Positions 1-6,628 of a stretch of 49,860 bases of DNA are shown here, one piece after another. The DNA comes from Helicobacteraceae bacterium (GTDB taxonomy: Bacteria > Campylobacterota > Campylobacteria > Campylobacterales > Sulfurimonadaceae). The DNA lies in assembly GCA_027063225.1 (NCBI GenBank), contig JAMOSG010000015.1:1-49860 (forward strand), read 5' to 3'. The translations under genes and the position numbers were made by a program. The notes beneath the pieces were generated by a model. The model had not been told where the DNA came from and did no database searches. It was given only the letters and a program-made list of their open reading frames with translations. Each line of letters opens with the position of its first letter. Within the stretch, counting starts at the first letter, position 1.

Positions 1-115
1 TTTTTTGATTTTTTGTAAAAAGAGCAAACGCTTTTGCTCCAATAGCCTCTGCATTTTTAATAGCATTATAAACCCCACCAGAAGATGAAGTGTGTGCACC
101 TACAAATTTATTCAT
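1..115 (-). CDS. nfo: Endonuclease IV (apurinic/apyrimidinic endonuclease), N-terminal part
   Basis: Partial gene running off the left edge. The 38 visible codons begin [15 protein letters not shown] and continue with [14 protein letters not shown], the signature N-terminus of endonuclease IV (Nfo), a zinc-dependent enzyme that cuts abasic sites in base-excision repair. The GAH motif carries a metal-site histidine in the known family. The start is the ATG at 115, with AAAGG about 6 bases upstream. It lies 22 bases downstream of the flavoprotein gene on the same strand, so it is probably the last visible member of that operon. Only the N-terminus can be judged. Confidence 0.85.
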   Translation of the reverse strand, partial: MNKFVGAHTSSSGGVYNAIKNAEAIGAKAFALFTKNQK

Positions 116-137
116 TTTTAACCTTTTGTTTTAATTT

Positions 138-1634
138 TTATAAAAACCGTTCTAATTTTAAAAGAGCTTTAAAAAATGGTTGTTTTAATTTCTCCTCTAA
201 ACTCTCCCCTAACATCTGTTTTGCTAAAGAGGAGAAAACCTCTGAAAGTGTTGGGTGTGGAAAGCTTATGTTTACAACATCACGTAAAGTCATCTTTTTA
301 GCTGTAATCATAGCTGCTTCTCCAGCTAAAATATGTGCATTATCACCCACTATACCTATTCCTAAAATTCTTTGGTTTGAAGCATCAACAATATATTTTA
401 TATACCCCTCTGTTCTTCCCTCAATTTGAGCTTTAATATTTTTAGAAAAAGGGTATTTCTCCACTACAAAATCTAAATCTTTTAAATCTGCCATCCTCTC
501 TGTTATACCTGAAACTACAACATTTGGACGGGAAAAAAGTGACCATGTATCTTGTTCAAAATCTGCTTTAAAAACATCATGTTCCAAAAGAAGATTTTGC
601 GCAATAATATGTGCTCCATATTTAGCGGTATGAAAATGTTTTGGAAACTCTATTGCCACTGTTCCATTTGCGTAAACATTTTCATTAGTACTTTTTAGAT
701 GAGCATCTACTTGCACTCCACGTCTATCGTAAGCAATTTTTGCATATTGTAAGTGCATATCTTCCACTTCTGGTTTACGACCAGTTGCAATTAAAACACG
801 TTGAGAGTAAATAGATATATGATCTCTTCCATGAAGTGCCGTTACTTCAAATTTTTCACCATCATGGTTTATCTCATTCACACGTGCATTCATATAGAGA
901 GTAATATTTTTATCCTCCTCCATTTTTTGGATAATAACACTCGCCATATCTTCATCAACACGTTTATTTAAAATAGTTTTTGTTCTACTTATAAGATTTA
1001 CCTGCACACCAAAAGCTGAAAACATTTGAGCTGATTCAATAGCAACTACACCAGAGCCTATAATGCTAATGCTCTTTGGTAGCTCCATAGTATCAAAAAA
1101 GTCTTTACTAAGCCACGCTTTATCTACTGCATTTCCCTTAAATGGAGGAATACTTGGCACCGTTCCAATAGCAATAACACACTTTTTAAAACCTATCTCA
1201 TATGTTGTATCTTTTTGTTTAAGCATTAAAACTTTTTTACCATCAAAACGCACTTTTGCACGAATAAGCTCAATATTTGGTAAAGCTTTTATCTCTTTAT
1301 AAATATCGCTAGATACTCTTTGCGTTAATTGATTTTTACGCTCTATAAGCTTTTGCCATGCAAAGTTATAGTGGTGTGGTTCTATCTCTATTCCAAATGT
1401 TTGAAGTCTTTGTAAATCTTGAAGATGACTCGCACTCATAAGCACTACTTTAGAAGCTAATGGACCATCAAAAACTGCTGCACCACCTAGACGATTTTTA
1501 TCATCTATAAGTGCTATTTTTTTTTCTGGATTCAGTTTTGCATACTCTAAAACAATAGGCACACCCGAAGGCCCACCACCAATAACAACGAGGTCATATT
1601 TTGCTTTTAAATCTTGTTTTTGCTCTTGCGACAT
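138..1634 (-). CDS. FAD/NAD(P)-dependent oxidoreductase of the disulfide-reductase fold, redox cysteines missing
   Basis: About 498 aa. The fold is that of lipoamide dehydrogenase or soluble transhydrogenase: an N-terminal FAD Rossmann motif (VVIGGGPSG, about residues 17-24), a second dinucleotide motif (SIIGSGVVAIES), and a C-terminal dimerisation domain ending in an HPTLSE motif. The redox motif that is normally GGTCLNVGCIPSK reads GGAAVFDGPLASK (residues 50-62), so both cysteines are replaced (A53 and P58). The usual FAD-contacting GD near the end of the FAD domain also appears altered (YANGTVAIE). I chose the ATG at 1634 because GGTGAG lies 7 bases upstream; a GTG at 1646 overlapping the previous gene is the alternative. 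The electron acceptor is unknown. Transhydrogenase-like or quinone-linked activity is possible, but thiol-disulfide chemistry of the classic kind is unlikely. Confidence 0.8.
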   Translation of the reverse strand: MSQEQKQDLKAKYDLVVIGGGPSGVPIVLEYAKLNPEKKIALIDDKNRLGGAAVFDGPLASKVVLMSASHLQDLQRLQTFGIEIEPHHYNFAWQKLIERKNQLTQRVSSDIYKEIKALPNIELIRAKVRFDGKKVLMLKQKDTTYEIGFKKCVIAIGTVPSIPPFKGNAVDKAWLSKDFFDTMELPKSISIIGSGVVAIESAQMFSAFGVQVNLISRTKTILNKRVDEDMASVIIQKMEEDKNITLYMNARVNEINHDGEKFEVTALHGRDHISIYSQRVLIATGRKPEVEDMHLQYAKIAYDRRGVQVDAHLKSTNENVYANGTVAIEFPKHFHTAKYGAHIIAQNLLLEHDVFKADFEQDTWSLFSRPNVVVSGITERMADLKDLDFVVEKYPFSKNIKAQIEGRTEGYIKYIVDASNQRILGIGIVGDNAHILAGEAAMITAKKMTLRDVVNISFPHPTLSEVFSSLAKQMLGESLEEKLKQPFFKALLKLERFL

Positions 1635-1638
1635 ATTT

Positions 1639-2106
1639 TTACTCACCCTTAATTTTAATAAGAATCTTATTTTTTTTATCTTTAAAATAGATAAGTTTTG
1701 GAGTTACTTTATAAAGAATTGTAACATTTTTTGTTACGATTTTTTGTATAAAGCCATTGGAATTTTTCTCTAAATTCTTACCATCAAATATTGCTCTACC
1801 TAGTAAAATATTTTGCAAAATATCATCAGGGTAGAAACGACTTAAATATTCACTATTAAATCTACTTTTTGACATACACCCATTCTTAGTACAAATAAGA
1901 TAGTTAATTGTTATTTTTTCAAACGACTTTCCAGCTACAAAAAGTTCAAGTTCAATACTTTTGTCACTACTACGAAGGTAACCCAAGTCTGCAAACTTAA
2001 TTTTTGGAGATTTAATAATAAATACTTTAGAAGATGTGTGCTTGTAGCTTTTAATACTACAAGCACTAAAGAGAGTTATAAAGAGGGTAAGAAAAAAAAT
2101 TCTCAT
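1639..2106 (-). CDS. Small predicted lipoprotein
   Basis: 155 aa, not recognised as a named family. The N-terminus is a short positively charged, hydrophobic signal ending in a lipobox (LFSAC, Cys about residue 16), so an envelope-anchored lipoprotein is expected. The rest is soluble, with a Cys pair in LICTKNGCM and no catalytic motif I recognise. Its ATG directly abuts the stop of the upstream four-cysteine gene, and its stop lies within the ribosome-binding region of the downstream flavoprotein gene. The three are therefore probably translated from one message and may work together at the inner membrane or periplasm; that role is an inference. Confidence 0.75.
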   Translation of the reverse strand: MRIFFLTLFITLFSACSIKSYKHTSSKVFIIKSPKIKFADLGYLRSSDKSIELELFVAGKSFEKITINYLICTKNGCMSKSRFNSEYLSRFYPDDILQNILLGRAIFDGKNLEKNSNGFIQKIVTKNVTILYKVTPKLIYFKDKKNKILIKIKGE

Positions 2107-2265
2107 CTATTTTTGGATAAACTTCCCACATTTTTTAGATTCTGTACCACCAAACTCTTGAATTTCACGTGCAGTTTTATCTTTAGCAATCACTTGACGT
2201 TTACACTCATCTTTTGCAATACAAACTGCATTTTCACAACCAATATCTTCTGGAACTTGTGCCAT
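2107..2265 (-). CDS. 52-aa four-cysteine protein
   Basis: Small gene below the usual ORF cutoff. It reads MAQVPEDIGCENAVCIAKDE, then C, and ends near KKCGKFIQK, with cysteines at about positions 10, 15, 21 and 46. That C-x4-C-x5-C spacing plus a distal Cys could bind zinc or an iron-sulfur cluster, but it matches no motif I can name. It has a good ribosome site (AAGGATG) 5-6 bases before the ATG at 2265 and no signal peptide. It is the first gene of the lipoprotein/flavoprotein/nfo run and abuts the lipoprotein start exactly (TAG then ATG). Frame integrity, the RBS and the tight spacing support a real gene; the function is unknown. Confidence 0.75.
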   Translation of the reverse strand: MAQVPEDIGCENAVCIAKDECKRQVIAKDKTAREIQEFGGTESKKCGKFIQK

Positions 2266-2292
2266 TTTTACATCCTTAAAATAATTTTTGAA

Positions 2293-2325
2293 ATTATATT
2301 CAAACTTTAGTAAAAGTGGTATAAT
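2293..2325. promoter_or_regulatory. Divergent promoter pair between the four-cysteine operon and cbiL
   Basis: The 84-base gap holds a TATAAT at 2320-2325 reading toward cbiL and a second TATAAT on the minus strand (plus-strand ATTATA, 2293-2298) reading toward the four-cysteine protein gene. Each is placed well for a short leader. No clear -35 boxes are visible, which is common in Campylobacterota. No cobalamin riboswitch fits in this gap. Confidence 0.6.
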
Positions 2326-2349
2326 TTCACCAAAAAAAGATAAAAAAAT

Positions 2350-3024
2350 ATGGATAAAAAACTAACAATGCTCTCTTTAGGGCCTGGTGATGTTGAACTT
2401 TTAACACTCAAAGGGCTCAATGCCCTAAAAAATGCGGACGCTATTTGTGTTCCAACAAAAAGTGCAGATAAAACTTTTACAAAATCTATTAGCCACAAAA
2501 TTGTTACTCAAGCATTAGAAATTTTAAAACTGCAAAAACAAATTATTCCCTTATATGCTCCAATGCAATTTAAACAAGAGGATTGGCAAAGCCAAGCAAA
2601 TGATATTTTAGATGCTTTAAAACATAACAATAAAGTTGTATTTGTAACTCTTGGAGATGCTGGAATATACTCTAGTATCTATTACCTCCTTGAGATTATA
2701 AAAAAAGATGCCCCTTTAATTTATAAAAATTGTGAAGTGATAGCAGGTGTAACCTCTTTTAGTGCAGCAAGTGCAAGAGTAAAAAAACCACTTTGTCTAG
2801 GAGATGAAGAGCTTCACATAAAACCAATAAATCCTAGAGCTAAAGTAAAAAAAACAGAGATTTTAATGCGTCCTCGTATTGGAATGGATACTGCCTCGTT
2901 AGGGGAAGGTGATTTTTATACATTTGAAAATATGTACTTAAAAGATGAAAAAATAACATCCTCTAAAATAGGCAAAGTAAAAAAGTATATGACCCTTTTT
3001 ATCAACTTTGTACAAAGAGGGTAA
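2350..3024 (+). CDS. cbiL: Cobalt-precorrin-2/precorrin-2 C20-methyltransferase
   Basis: 224 aa. SAM-dependent tetrapyrrole methyltransferase adding the C20 methyl to (cobalt-)precorrin-2. The N-terminal LGPGDVELLTLKG loop, the GDAGIYSS segment and the GVTSFSAASA stretch are the family signatures. The region before the C-terminal strands looks some 10-20 residues shorter than in many CbiL/CobI proteins; catalytic consequences cannot be judged by eye. It stands alone on the plus strand with its own TATAAT promoter 25 bases upstream, and ends 2 bases from the convergent cbiH stop. It acts directly after cobalt insertion by CbiK, which is encoded further right. Confidence 0.9.
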   Translation: MDKKLTMLSLGPGDVELLTLKGLNALKNADAICVPTKSADKTFTKSISHKIVTQALEILKLQKQIIPLYAPMQFKQEDWQSQANDILDALKHNNKVVFVTLGDAGIYSSIYYLLEIIKKDAPLIYKNCEVIAGVTSFSAASARVKKPLCLGDEELHIKPINPRAKVKKTEILMRPRIGMDTASLGEGDFYTFENMYLKDEKITSSKIGKVKKYMTLFINFVQRG

Positions 3025-3026
3025 AA

Positions 3027-3824
3027 TTAATTTACCTTCTTCCACTCCCCTTTTTCTATACCACTTAAATCATATTTGTTAAGATAGCCTCGTGGAGTTA
3101 AAACTCTTCCATCACGTGTTAGTTTTGTTGTAGAGTTTCCTATTAGAAGTGTTGTGGACATATTTACTTCCCCATTTTCTACACCCGCTTCTATAAGCTC
3201 TTTTGCTGTTGTTACTTTTACCATTTGTGCTTCTCTACCTAAATCTCTAGCTATAACAACTACTCTCTCTTTATATGCTTTTAACTGCTGAAGCATATCT
3301 TCATAAGGGGCTAAACGACTTCTACTTTTTGGATTGTAAATCGCTATCACAAAATCTGCTTCAAGTGCAAATTTTATACGTTTTGCAATAAGTGCTGCAT
3401 CTGTAAGTCTATCGGAGAGTGATATAAGACAAAAATCTTGACTAAGAGGTGCACCAACTTCACTTGCAAGAGCTAAAACAGAACTAATCCCAGGGAGTGA
3501 TCTATACTCTATCTCATCCCATAAATCTAACTCATCTAAAAGCTCAACAACTAAACTTCCCATAGCATAAACATTTGCATCCCCATTTGAAAGGAGTGCT
3601 ACTGTACGACCTTTTTTCGCTTGATCTATCGCATATTGTACACGCTCTATCTCTTTTGTCATAGGTGTTGTAAAGACCTCTTTACCCTCCACCAACTGTG
3701 GTAAATCTTTTGCATACTTTGTATAGGCTACTATCAAATCTGCTTCTTCTATAGCAGCTTTAGCTTCATTTGTAAGATAACGCGATCCCCCTGCTCCAGT
3801 TGATACTAATGTTAGTTTTGCCAT
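3027..3824 (-). CDS. cbiH: (Cobalt-)precorrin-3 C17-methyltransferase, ring contraction
   Basis: 265 aa, close to the usual length for CbiH/CobJ. It begins MAKLTLVSTGAGGSRYLT, a slight variant of the family's GPG loop, and has LLSNGDANVYAM where the family has a GDxGxYxM segment, followed by LPGISSVLALASEVGAPL. In the anaerobic route CbiH methylates C17 and drives ring contraction. It is the last gene of the cbiG-AlkD-cbiH operon, one base after the AlkD-like stop. Because CbiG is present and CobG is absent, the cobalt-first substrate is the more likely one. Confidence 0.92.
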   Translation of the reverse strand: MAKLTLVSTGAGGSRYLTNEAKAAIEEADLIVAYTKYAKDLPQLVEGKEVFTTPMTKEIERVQYAIDQAKKGRTVALLSNGDANVYAMGSLVVELLDELDLWDEIEYRSLPGISSVLALASEVGAPLSQDFCLISLSDRLTDAALIAKRIKFALEADFVIAIYNPKSRSRLAPYEDMLQQLKAYKERVVVIARDLGREAQMVKVTTAKELIEAGVENGEVNMSTTLLIGNSTTKLTRDGRVLTPRGYLNKYDLSGIEKGEWKKVN

Positions 3825-3825
3825 A

Positions 3826-4518
3826 TTATCCTCTCCTTAAATTTTTGAGTTTACTTTTATACTCTTTTGTTATTTGATAACTATCATTTGATTTTGAGAT
3901 AGCTTTGTTGTATGTAAAATCATCTAATGAAGTATATCTTAAAAACTCTAATGTCTCTTGTGGAAACCTCATCATACAGACACTTAAAAGCCAAGCGTTT
4001 GCCATTTTTACATAGTAGCCTTGATGAGTTACATTTTGAACAATATCAAAAATTATTTTTAAATACTTCTCTTGAACATAATACAAAAGTAAAATCACCA
4101 AAGCAGAGCGTACAATAAACTCATCTTTAGAATTTAACCACCCTTTTATAACCTCTAGCACCTTCTCTTGTTGCATTTTTATAGACTTAAAACCACTAAA
4201 AGTTGAATCGACCTGCGACCAGTTATCTACTTTTTTTAAAAAATCTTCCAAATGTGGCACTAAAGTTGTAAAATCCTCTTTTATATAAGAAAGTACTAAT
4301 CCTTCTAAAAATATCATCTCGTAAATATTTTGCTTCTCAAGCGCTAAAAACTCATAAGGGTTTTGCTTTGCTATCTTTTTTGCTATTTTTCTTAAATGGG
4401 GTAAACGAACACCCAACATTTTTTGTTTTGTTGGGACAATTTTTTGGTTAAACTCTTTGTACTTTACTTCAGCTAAAGCCTCTAGTTCCTCTAAAACTTC
4501 ACTAAAAAGCTGCACCAA
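3826..4518 (-). CDS. DNA alkylation repair (AlkD-like HEAT-repeat) protein
   Basis: 230 aa, all-helical, resembling the AlkD family of HEAT-like-repeat DNA glycosylases. Recognisable segments are LGVRLPHLRKIAKKIAK near residues 36-52, the DNWSQVDSTF segment where the family has a DxWxxxD-like motif, and YYVKMANAWLLS in the later repeats. The known family removes N3- and N7-alkylated purines. The gene begins with TTG (4518) or GTG (4515), overlapping the end of cbiG by about 17 bases; the next ATG is some 33 codons in and would remove conserved helix. Its place between cbiG and cbiH is odd for a repair enzyme. A different role for the fold cannot be excluded. Confidence 0.8.
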   Translation of the reverse strand: MVQLFSEVLEELEALAEVKYKEFNQKIVPTKQKMLGVRLPHLRKIAKKIAKQNPYEFLALEKQNIYEMIFLEGLVLSYIKEDFTTLVPHLEDFLKKVDNWSQVDSTFSGFKSIKMQQEKVLEVIKGWLNSKDEFIVRSALVILLLYYVQEKYLKIIFDIVQNVTHQGYYVKMANAWLLSVCMMRFPQETLEFLRYTSLDDFTYNKAISKSNDSYQITKEYKSKLKNLRRG

Positions 4519-5545
4519 CAGTTACCCCACCATAGATGCGTTTACTTAAAAAAAGTGTTTTATACTCACTTGCTAAAAGTGCAGCAGGTTCAGCTACCCC
4601 TTTTATGTTAAAAAACTTTGTTGCTTGGCTTGGGCTAAACTCTTGTGTGAGTGCGTTAATATCCTCTTCATTAAAAAATTCTAAAGGCAGTTGCATCTCT
4701 TTTGCGTACTCTAAAAGCCCCACTTCATCACTTTTTGCCTCAAAACTTGCAATTTTTTTTACTTGTGAAAGCTCAAGTCCGTGCTCATAACAAAATCTTT
4801 TTACACTGTTTGCTATCTCCTCTTTTGAAGTACCTCTATTCATCCCTAAACCAAGCACTATCTCTTGTGGGTGAATTTGTAAAGCTCTGTTTGGAAGTTT
4901 TTGTGGAGTAATGTAGAGTGTTGGAAGTTCATCTTTAAAAGCTTCAAAATTATCTGGTGTGCAAAAAACAAAGTTCTCCTCTTTGTACCCTTCAAACTCT
5001 TTTACAAGTTTTTCTAAACTAGGGTACGTTACAACTTGTACTTGCTTTTTGTTAATGATAGCATTAGAAATCTCTGCTAAAGATTTTAGGTTTGTTATAG
5101 CAAAGTTATGTTTTTTTGCAAACATATCAAACGCTAAACGTTTTGTTTGTTCAGTTGCTGTTGTTACAAAATTCACACACCCCTTTATCTTTTGCGTTAA
5201 CTCATTTGCCAACTCATTTGCACCACCTAAATGTCCAGAAAGAAGTGGTATAACTCTTTGTAGATCTAGTGTCATTATAAGTACTGCTGGATCTGTTGCT
5301 TTATCTTTTAAAAATGGGGCAATTTTACGCACAACTGCACCTGTTGCCATTAAAAAAATAATAGCATCATACTCACTCCATGCAGTTGGTAAAATCTCAT
5401 CTACTTTGTTAAACTTAAAAAATACTCCACCCTCTTGAACTTTGTTAAAAACATGACACTCATGCTCCGCTAAATAGGGTAAGAGTTTTTTCGCTGCTTC
5501 TAAAGAGGGGTTGTTTATAGTTGCTATTGCTATTTTCATAATCAT
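4502..5545 (-). CDS. cbiG: Cobalt-precorrin-5A hydrolase
   Basis: 347 aa. It opens the delta-lactone of cobalt-precorrin-5A, releasing acetaldehyde, and is a marker of the anaerobic pathway. The N-terminal domain has FLMATGAVVRKIAP and LLSGHLGGANELAN. The C-terminal domain has VLGLGMNRGTSKEEI and ends GVAEPAALLAS...GGVTVGAAF, all typical of CbiG. The start is ATG 5545, with a second ATG two codons on; the ribosome site is weak (AAAAAGAC). A near-leaderless promoter lies directly upstream. It is the first gene of the cbiG-AlkD-cbiH operon. Confidence 0.93.
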   Translation of the reverse strand: MIMKIAIATINNPSLEAAKKLLPYLAEHECHVFNKVQEGGVFFKFNKVDEILPTAWSEYDAIIFLMATGAVVRKIAPFLKDKATDPAVLIMTLDLQRVIPLLSGHLGGANELANELTQKIKGCVNFVTTATEQTKRLAFDMFAKKHNFAITNLKSLAEISNAIINKKQVQVVTYPSLEKLVKEFEGYKEENFVFCTPDNFEAFKDELPTLYITPQKLPNRALQIHPQEIVLGLGMNRGTSKEEIANSVKRFCYEHGLELSQVKKIASFEAKSDEVGLLEYAKEMQLPLEFFNEEDINALTQEFSPSQATKFFNIKGVAEPAALLASEYKTLFLSKRIYGGVTVGAAF

Positions 5546-5562
5546 TGTCTTTTTTTAGGCGG

Positions 5563-5591
5563 ATTATAGCTAGAGAGGTTTAACGAAGCAA
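5563..5591 (-). promoter_or_regulatory. Probable cbiG operon promoter
   Basis: Read on the minus strand, TTGCTT (plus 5586-5591) and a perfect TATAAT (plus 5563-5568) are separated by 17 bases, the spacing preferred by the vegetative sigma factor. Predicted transcription would begin only about 10 bases before the cbiG ATG. The -35 box overlaps the end of a perfect 13-bp inverted repeat at 5589-5623, a natural place for a regulator or for a terminator of upstream transcription. Confidence 0.6.
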
Positions 5592-5623
5592 CAAAGAGAG
5601 GGTGGTGAAGCCTCTCTTTGTTG
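5589..5623. repeat. Perfect 13-bp inverted repeat upstream of cbiG
   Basis: CAACAAAGAGAGG at 5589-5601 and its exact complement at 5611-5623 flank a 9-base loop. It can form a strong hairpin in RNA from either strand but has no long U-run after it on either side, so it is not a textbook intrinsic terminator. Because it overlaps the predicted cbiG -35 box, it could be an operator or the 3' end of an upstream transcript. Confidence 0.7.
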
Positions 5624-5681
5624 GGTTTAGTAAAGCTTAGATACATAATCAAGCAATACTAGTAGGATTAATATCCCCTAA

Positions 5682-5845
5682 GTAACATTGTATGTTGCCT
5701 CCTTTACTAAAGGCACTCCCACCCAATACTACCCACTTAAAAAAGCAAAAAAAAAGGGTTAAGTACAAAAAAGTACCTAACCCTTTTACAGTGCCTAAAA
5801 AAGTTGGTAACCAGCCAACTTCCAGAGGTTTACATACAATGTTAC
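5682..5845 (-). ncRNA. Structured region, possible small RNA or leader upstream of cbiG
   Basis: Nested complementary segments suggest a folded RNA of about 160 bases. The outer stem is 14 bp (5682-5695 with 5832-5845) and a second stem is 7 bp (5711-5717 with 5790-5796). A 7-bp hairpin lies at 5801-5821, and a 15-bp hairpin at 5752-5787. A minus-strand TATAAT at 5852-5857 would start transcription just outside the outer stem. It matches no riboswitch, tmRNA, 6S, SRP or RNase P consensus that I can recall. The strand is inferred from the TATAAT and the U-run. It could also be only a set of inverted repeats. Confidence 0.4.
5747..5787 (-). terminator. Intrinsic terminator, minus strand
   Basis: Reading the minus strand, a 15-bp stem with one G-U pair (plus 5752-5766 with 5773-5787), a six-base loop and a run of nine Us (plus 5747-5755) form a strong Rho-independent terminator. 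It lies about 90 bases after the cbiF stop, so it can end the cbiC-cbiF operon. It also lies inside the nested repeats upstream of cbiG, so attenuation of a longer cbiG transcript is an alternative use. Confidence 0.8.
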
Positions 5846-5872
5846 AACGTGATTATACCATACATAATTTAA

Positions 5873-6628
5873 TTATGAAAGTTTTTTAGAACTTTTTAAA
5901 GCCTCATTTTTATACTTTATTGCATACAAATGCGACTCCACTTTTGCCTCTTGTTTTAAAAAATCTCCAAATAAAATAAGTGCCACACCTTTAATATGCT
6001 TAACCTCATCTTCTATTGTATCTATCGTTGCTTTATACACCTTTTCATCTACCCACGTGGCACGCTCAACCACCCAACATGGAGTATCTTTTGCATAACC
6101 AAGTTCATAGGCTGTATTTTTAAGTTTTTCTATTAAACGAATTGAGAGGTAAAATGCAAACGAAGAATTTTTGTTTGAGAGGAGTTGTTTTAAACTTTCA
6201 GGATTTGGTGTGCGACCCTCAACACGAGAGATAATAAGCGTTTGAGAAACACCTGGGACCGTGTACTCTATGCCAACTGCCGCTGCTGCACCAAAAGCTG
6301 CTGTTACTCCTGGAATAACCTCATAAGCAATATTTTCTTGTTTTAAAAACTCTATCTGTTTAGCAATTGTAGAAAAAAGTGAAGTATCTCCTGTATGTAA
6401 ACGAACAAATTTTTTATGGCTATGCTCTTTTATAAAAGCAAAAATATCTTCATAGCTCATATCTGCAGAGTTTTCTATTAGAGTACCATCTTTACACCAA
6501 GTAAGTAACTCTTTTGGAACTAAACTACCAGTATAAAGAACAACTTCTGCCTCTTGAAGAGCTTTCATCCCTTTTAGAGTTATAAGTTCAGGATCTCCTG
6601 GCCCTGCTGAAACAAATTTAACCATCAC
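5873..6628 (-). CDS. cbiF: Cobalt-precorrin-4/precorrin-4 C11-methyltransferase
   Basis: 251 aa. Tetrapyrrole SAM methyltransferase adding the C11 methyl. Typical features are VSAGPGDPELITLKG at the N-terminus, LYTGSLVP, the RLHTGDTSLFSTIAKQ segment, VIPGVTAAFGAAAA and LFGDFL near the end. It overlaps the stop of the upstream cbiET gene by 11 bases and is the last gene of the cbiC-to-cbiF operon. An intrinsic terminator follows about 90 bases downstream. Length and motifs are complete. Confidence 0.95.
   Translation of the reverse strand: MMVKFVSAGPGDPELITLKGMKALQEAEVVLYTGSLVPKELLTWCKDGTLIENSADMSYEDIFAFIKEHSHKKFVRLHTGDTSLFSTIAKQIEFLKQENIAYEVIPGVTAAFGAAAAVGIEYTVPGVSQTLIISRVEGRTPNPESLKQLLSNKNSSFAFYLSIRLIEKLKNTAYELGYAKDTPCWVVERATWVDEKVYKATIDTIEDEVKHIKGVALILFGDFLKQEAKVESHLYAIKYKNEALKSSKKLS

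Noticed and set aside
85..429. Plus-strand ORF opposite nfo and the flavoprotein gene
   Set aside because: Antisense shadow of two clear genes, with no ribosome site.
5682..5845. MITE-like element with 14-bp terminal inverted repeats
   Set aside because: No target-site duplication is visible and the interior folds further into stems with a terminator, which fits an RNA structure better. Only one copy occurs in the window.
5546..5872. Cobalamin riboswitch upstream of cbiG
   Set aside because: I looked for the B12 box and the conserved paired core on both strands. A GGCACTG near 5790 differs from GCCACTG by one base, but the surrounding elements are absent.
5692..5889. 65-aa plus-strand ORF in the cbiG upstream gap
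   Set aside because: It runs through the hairpins and has low-complexity codons and no ribosome site.
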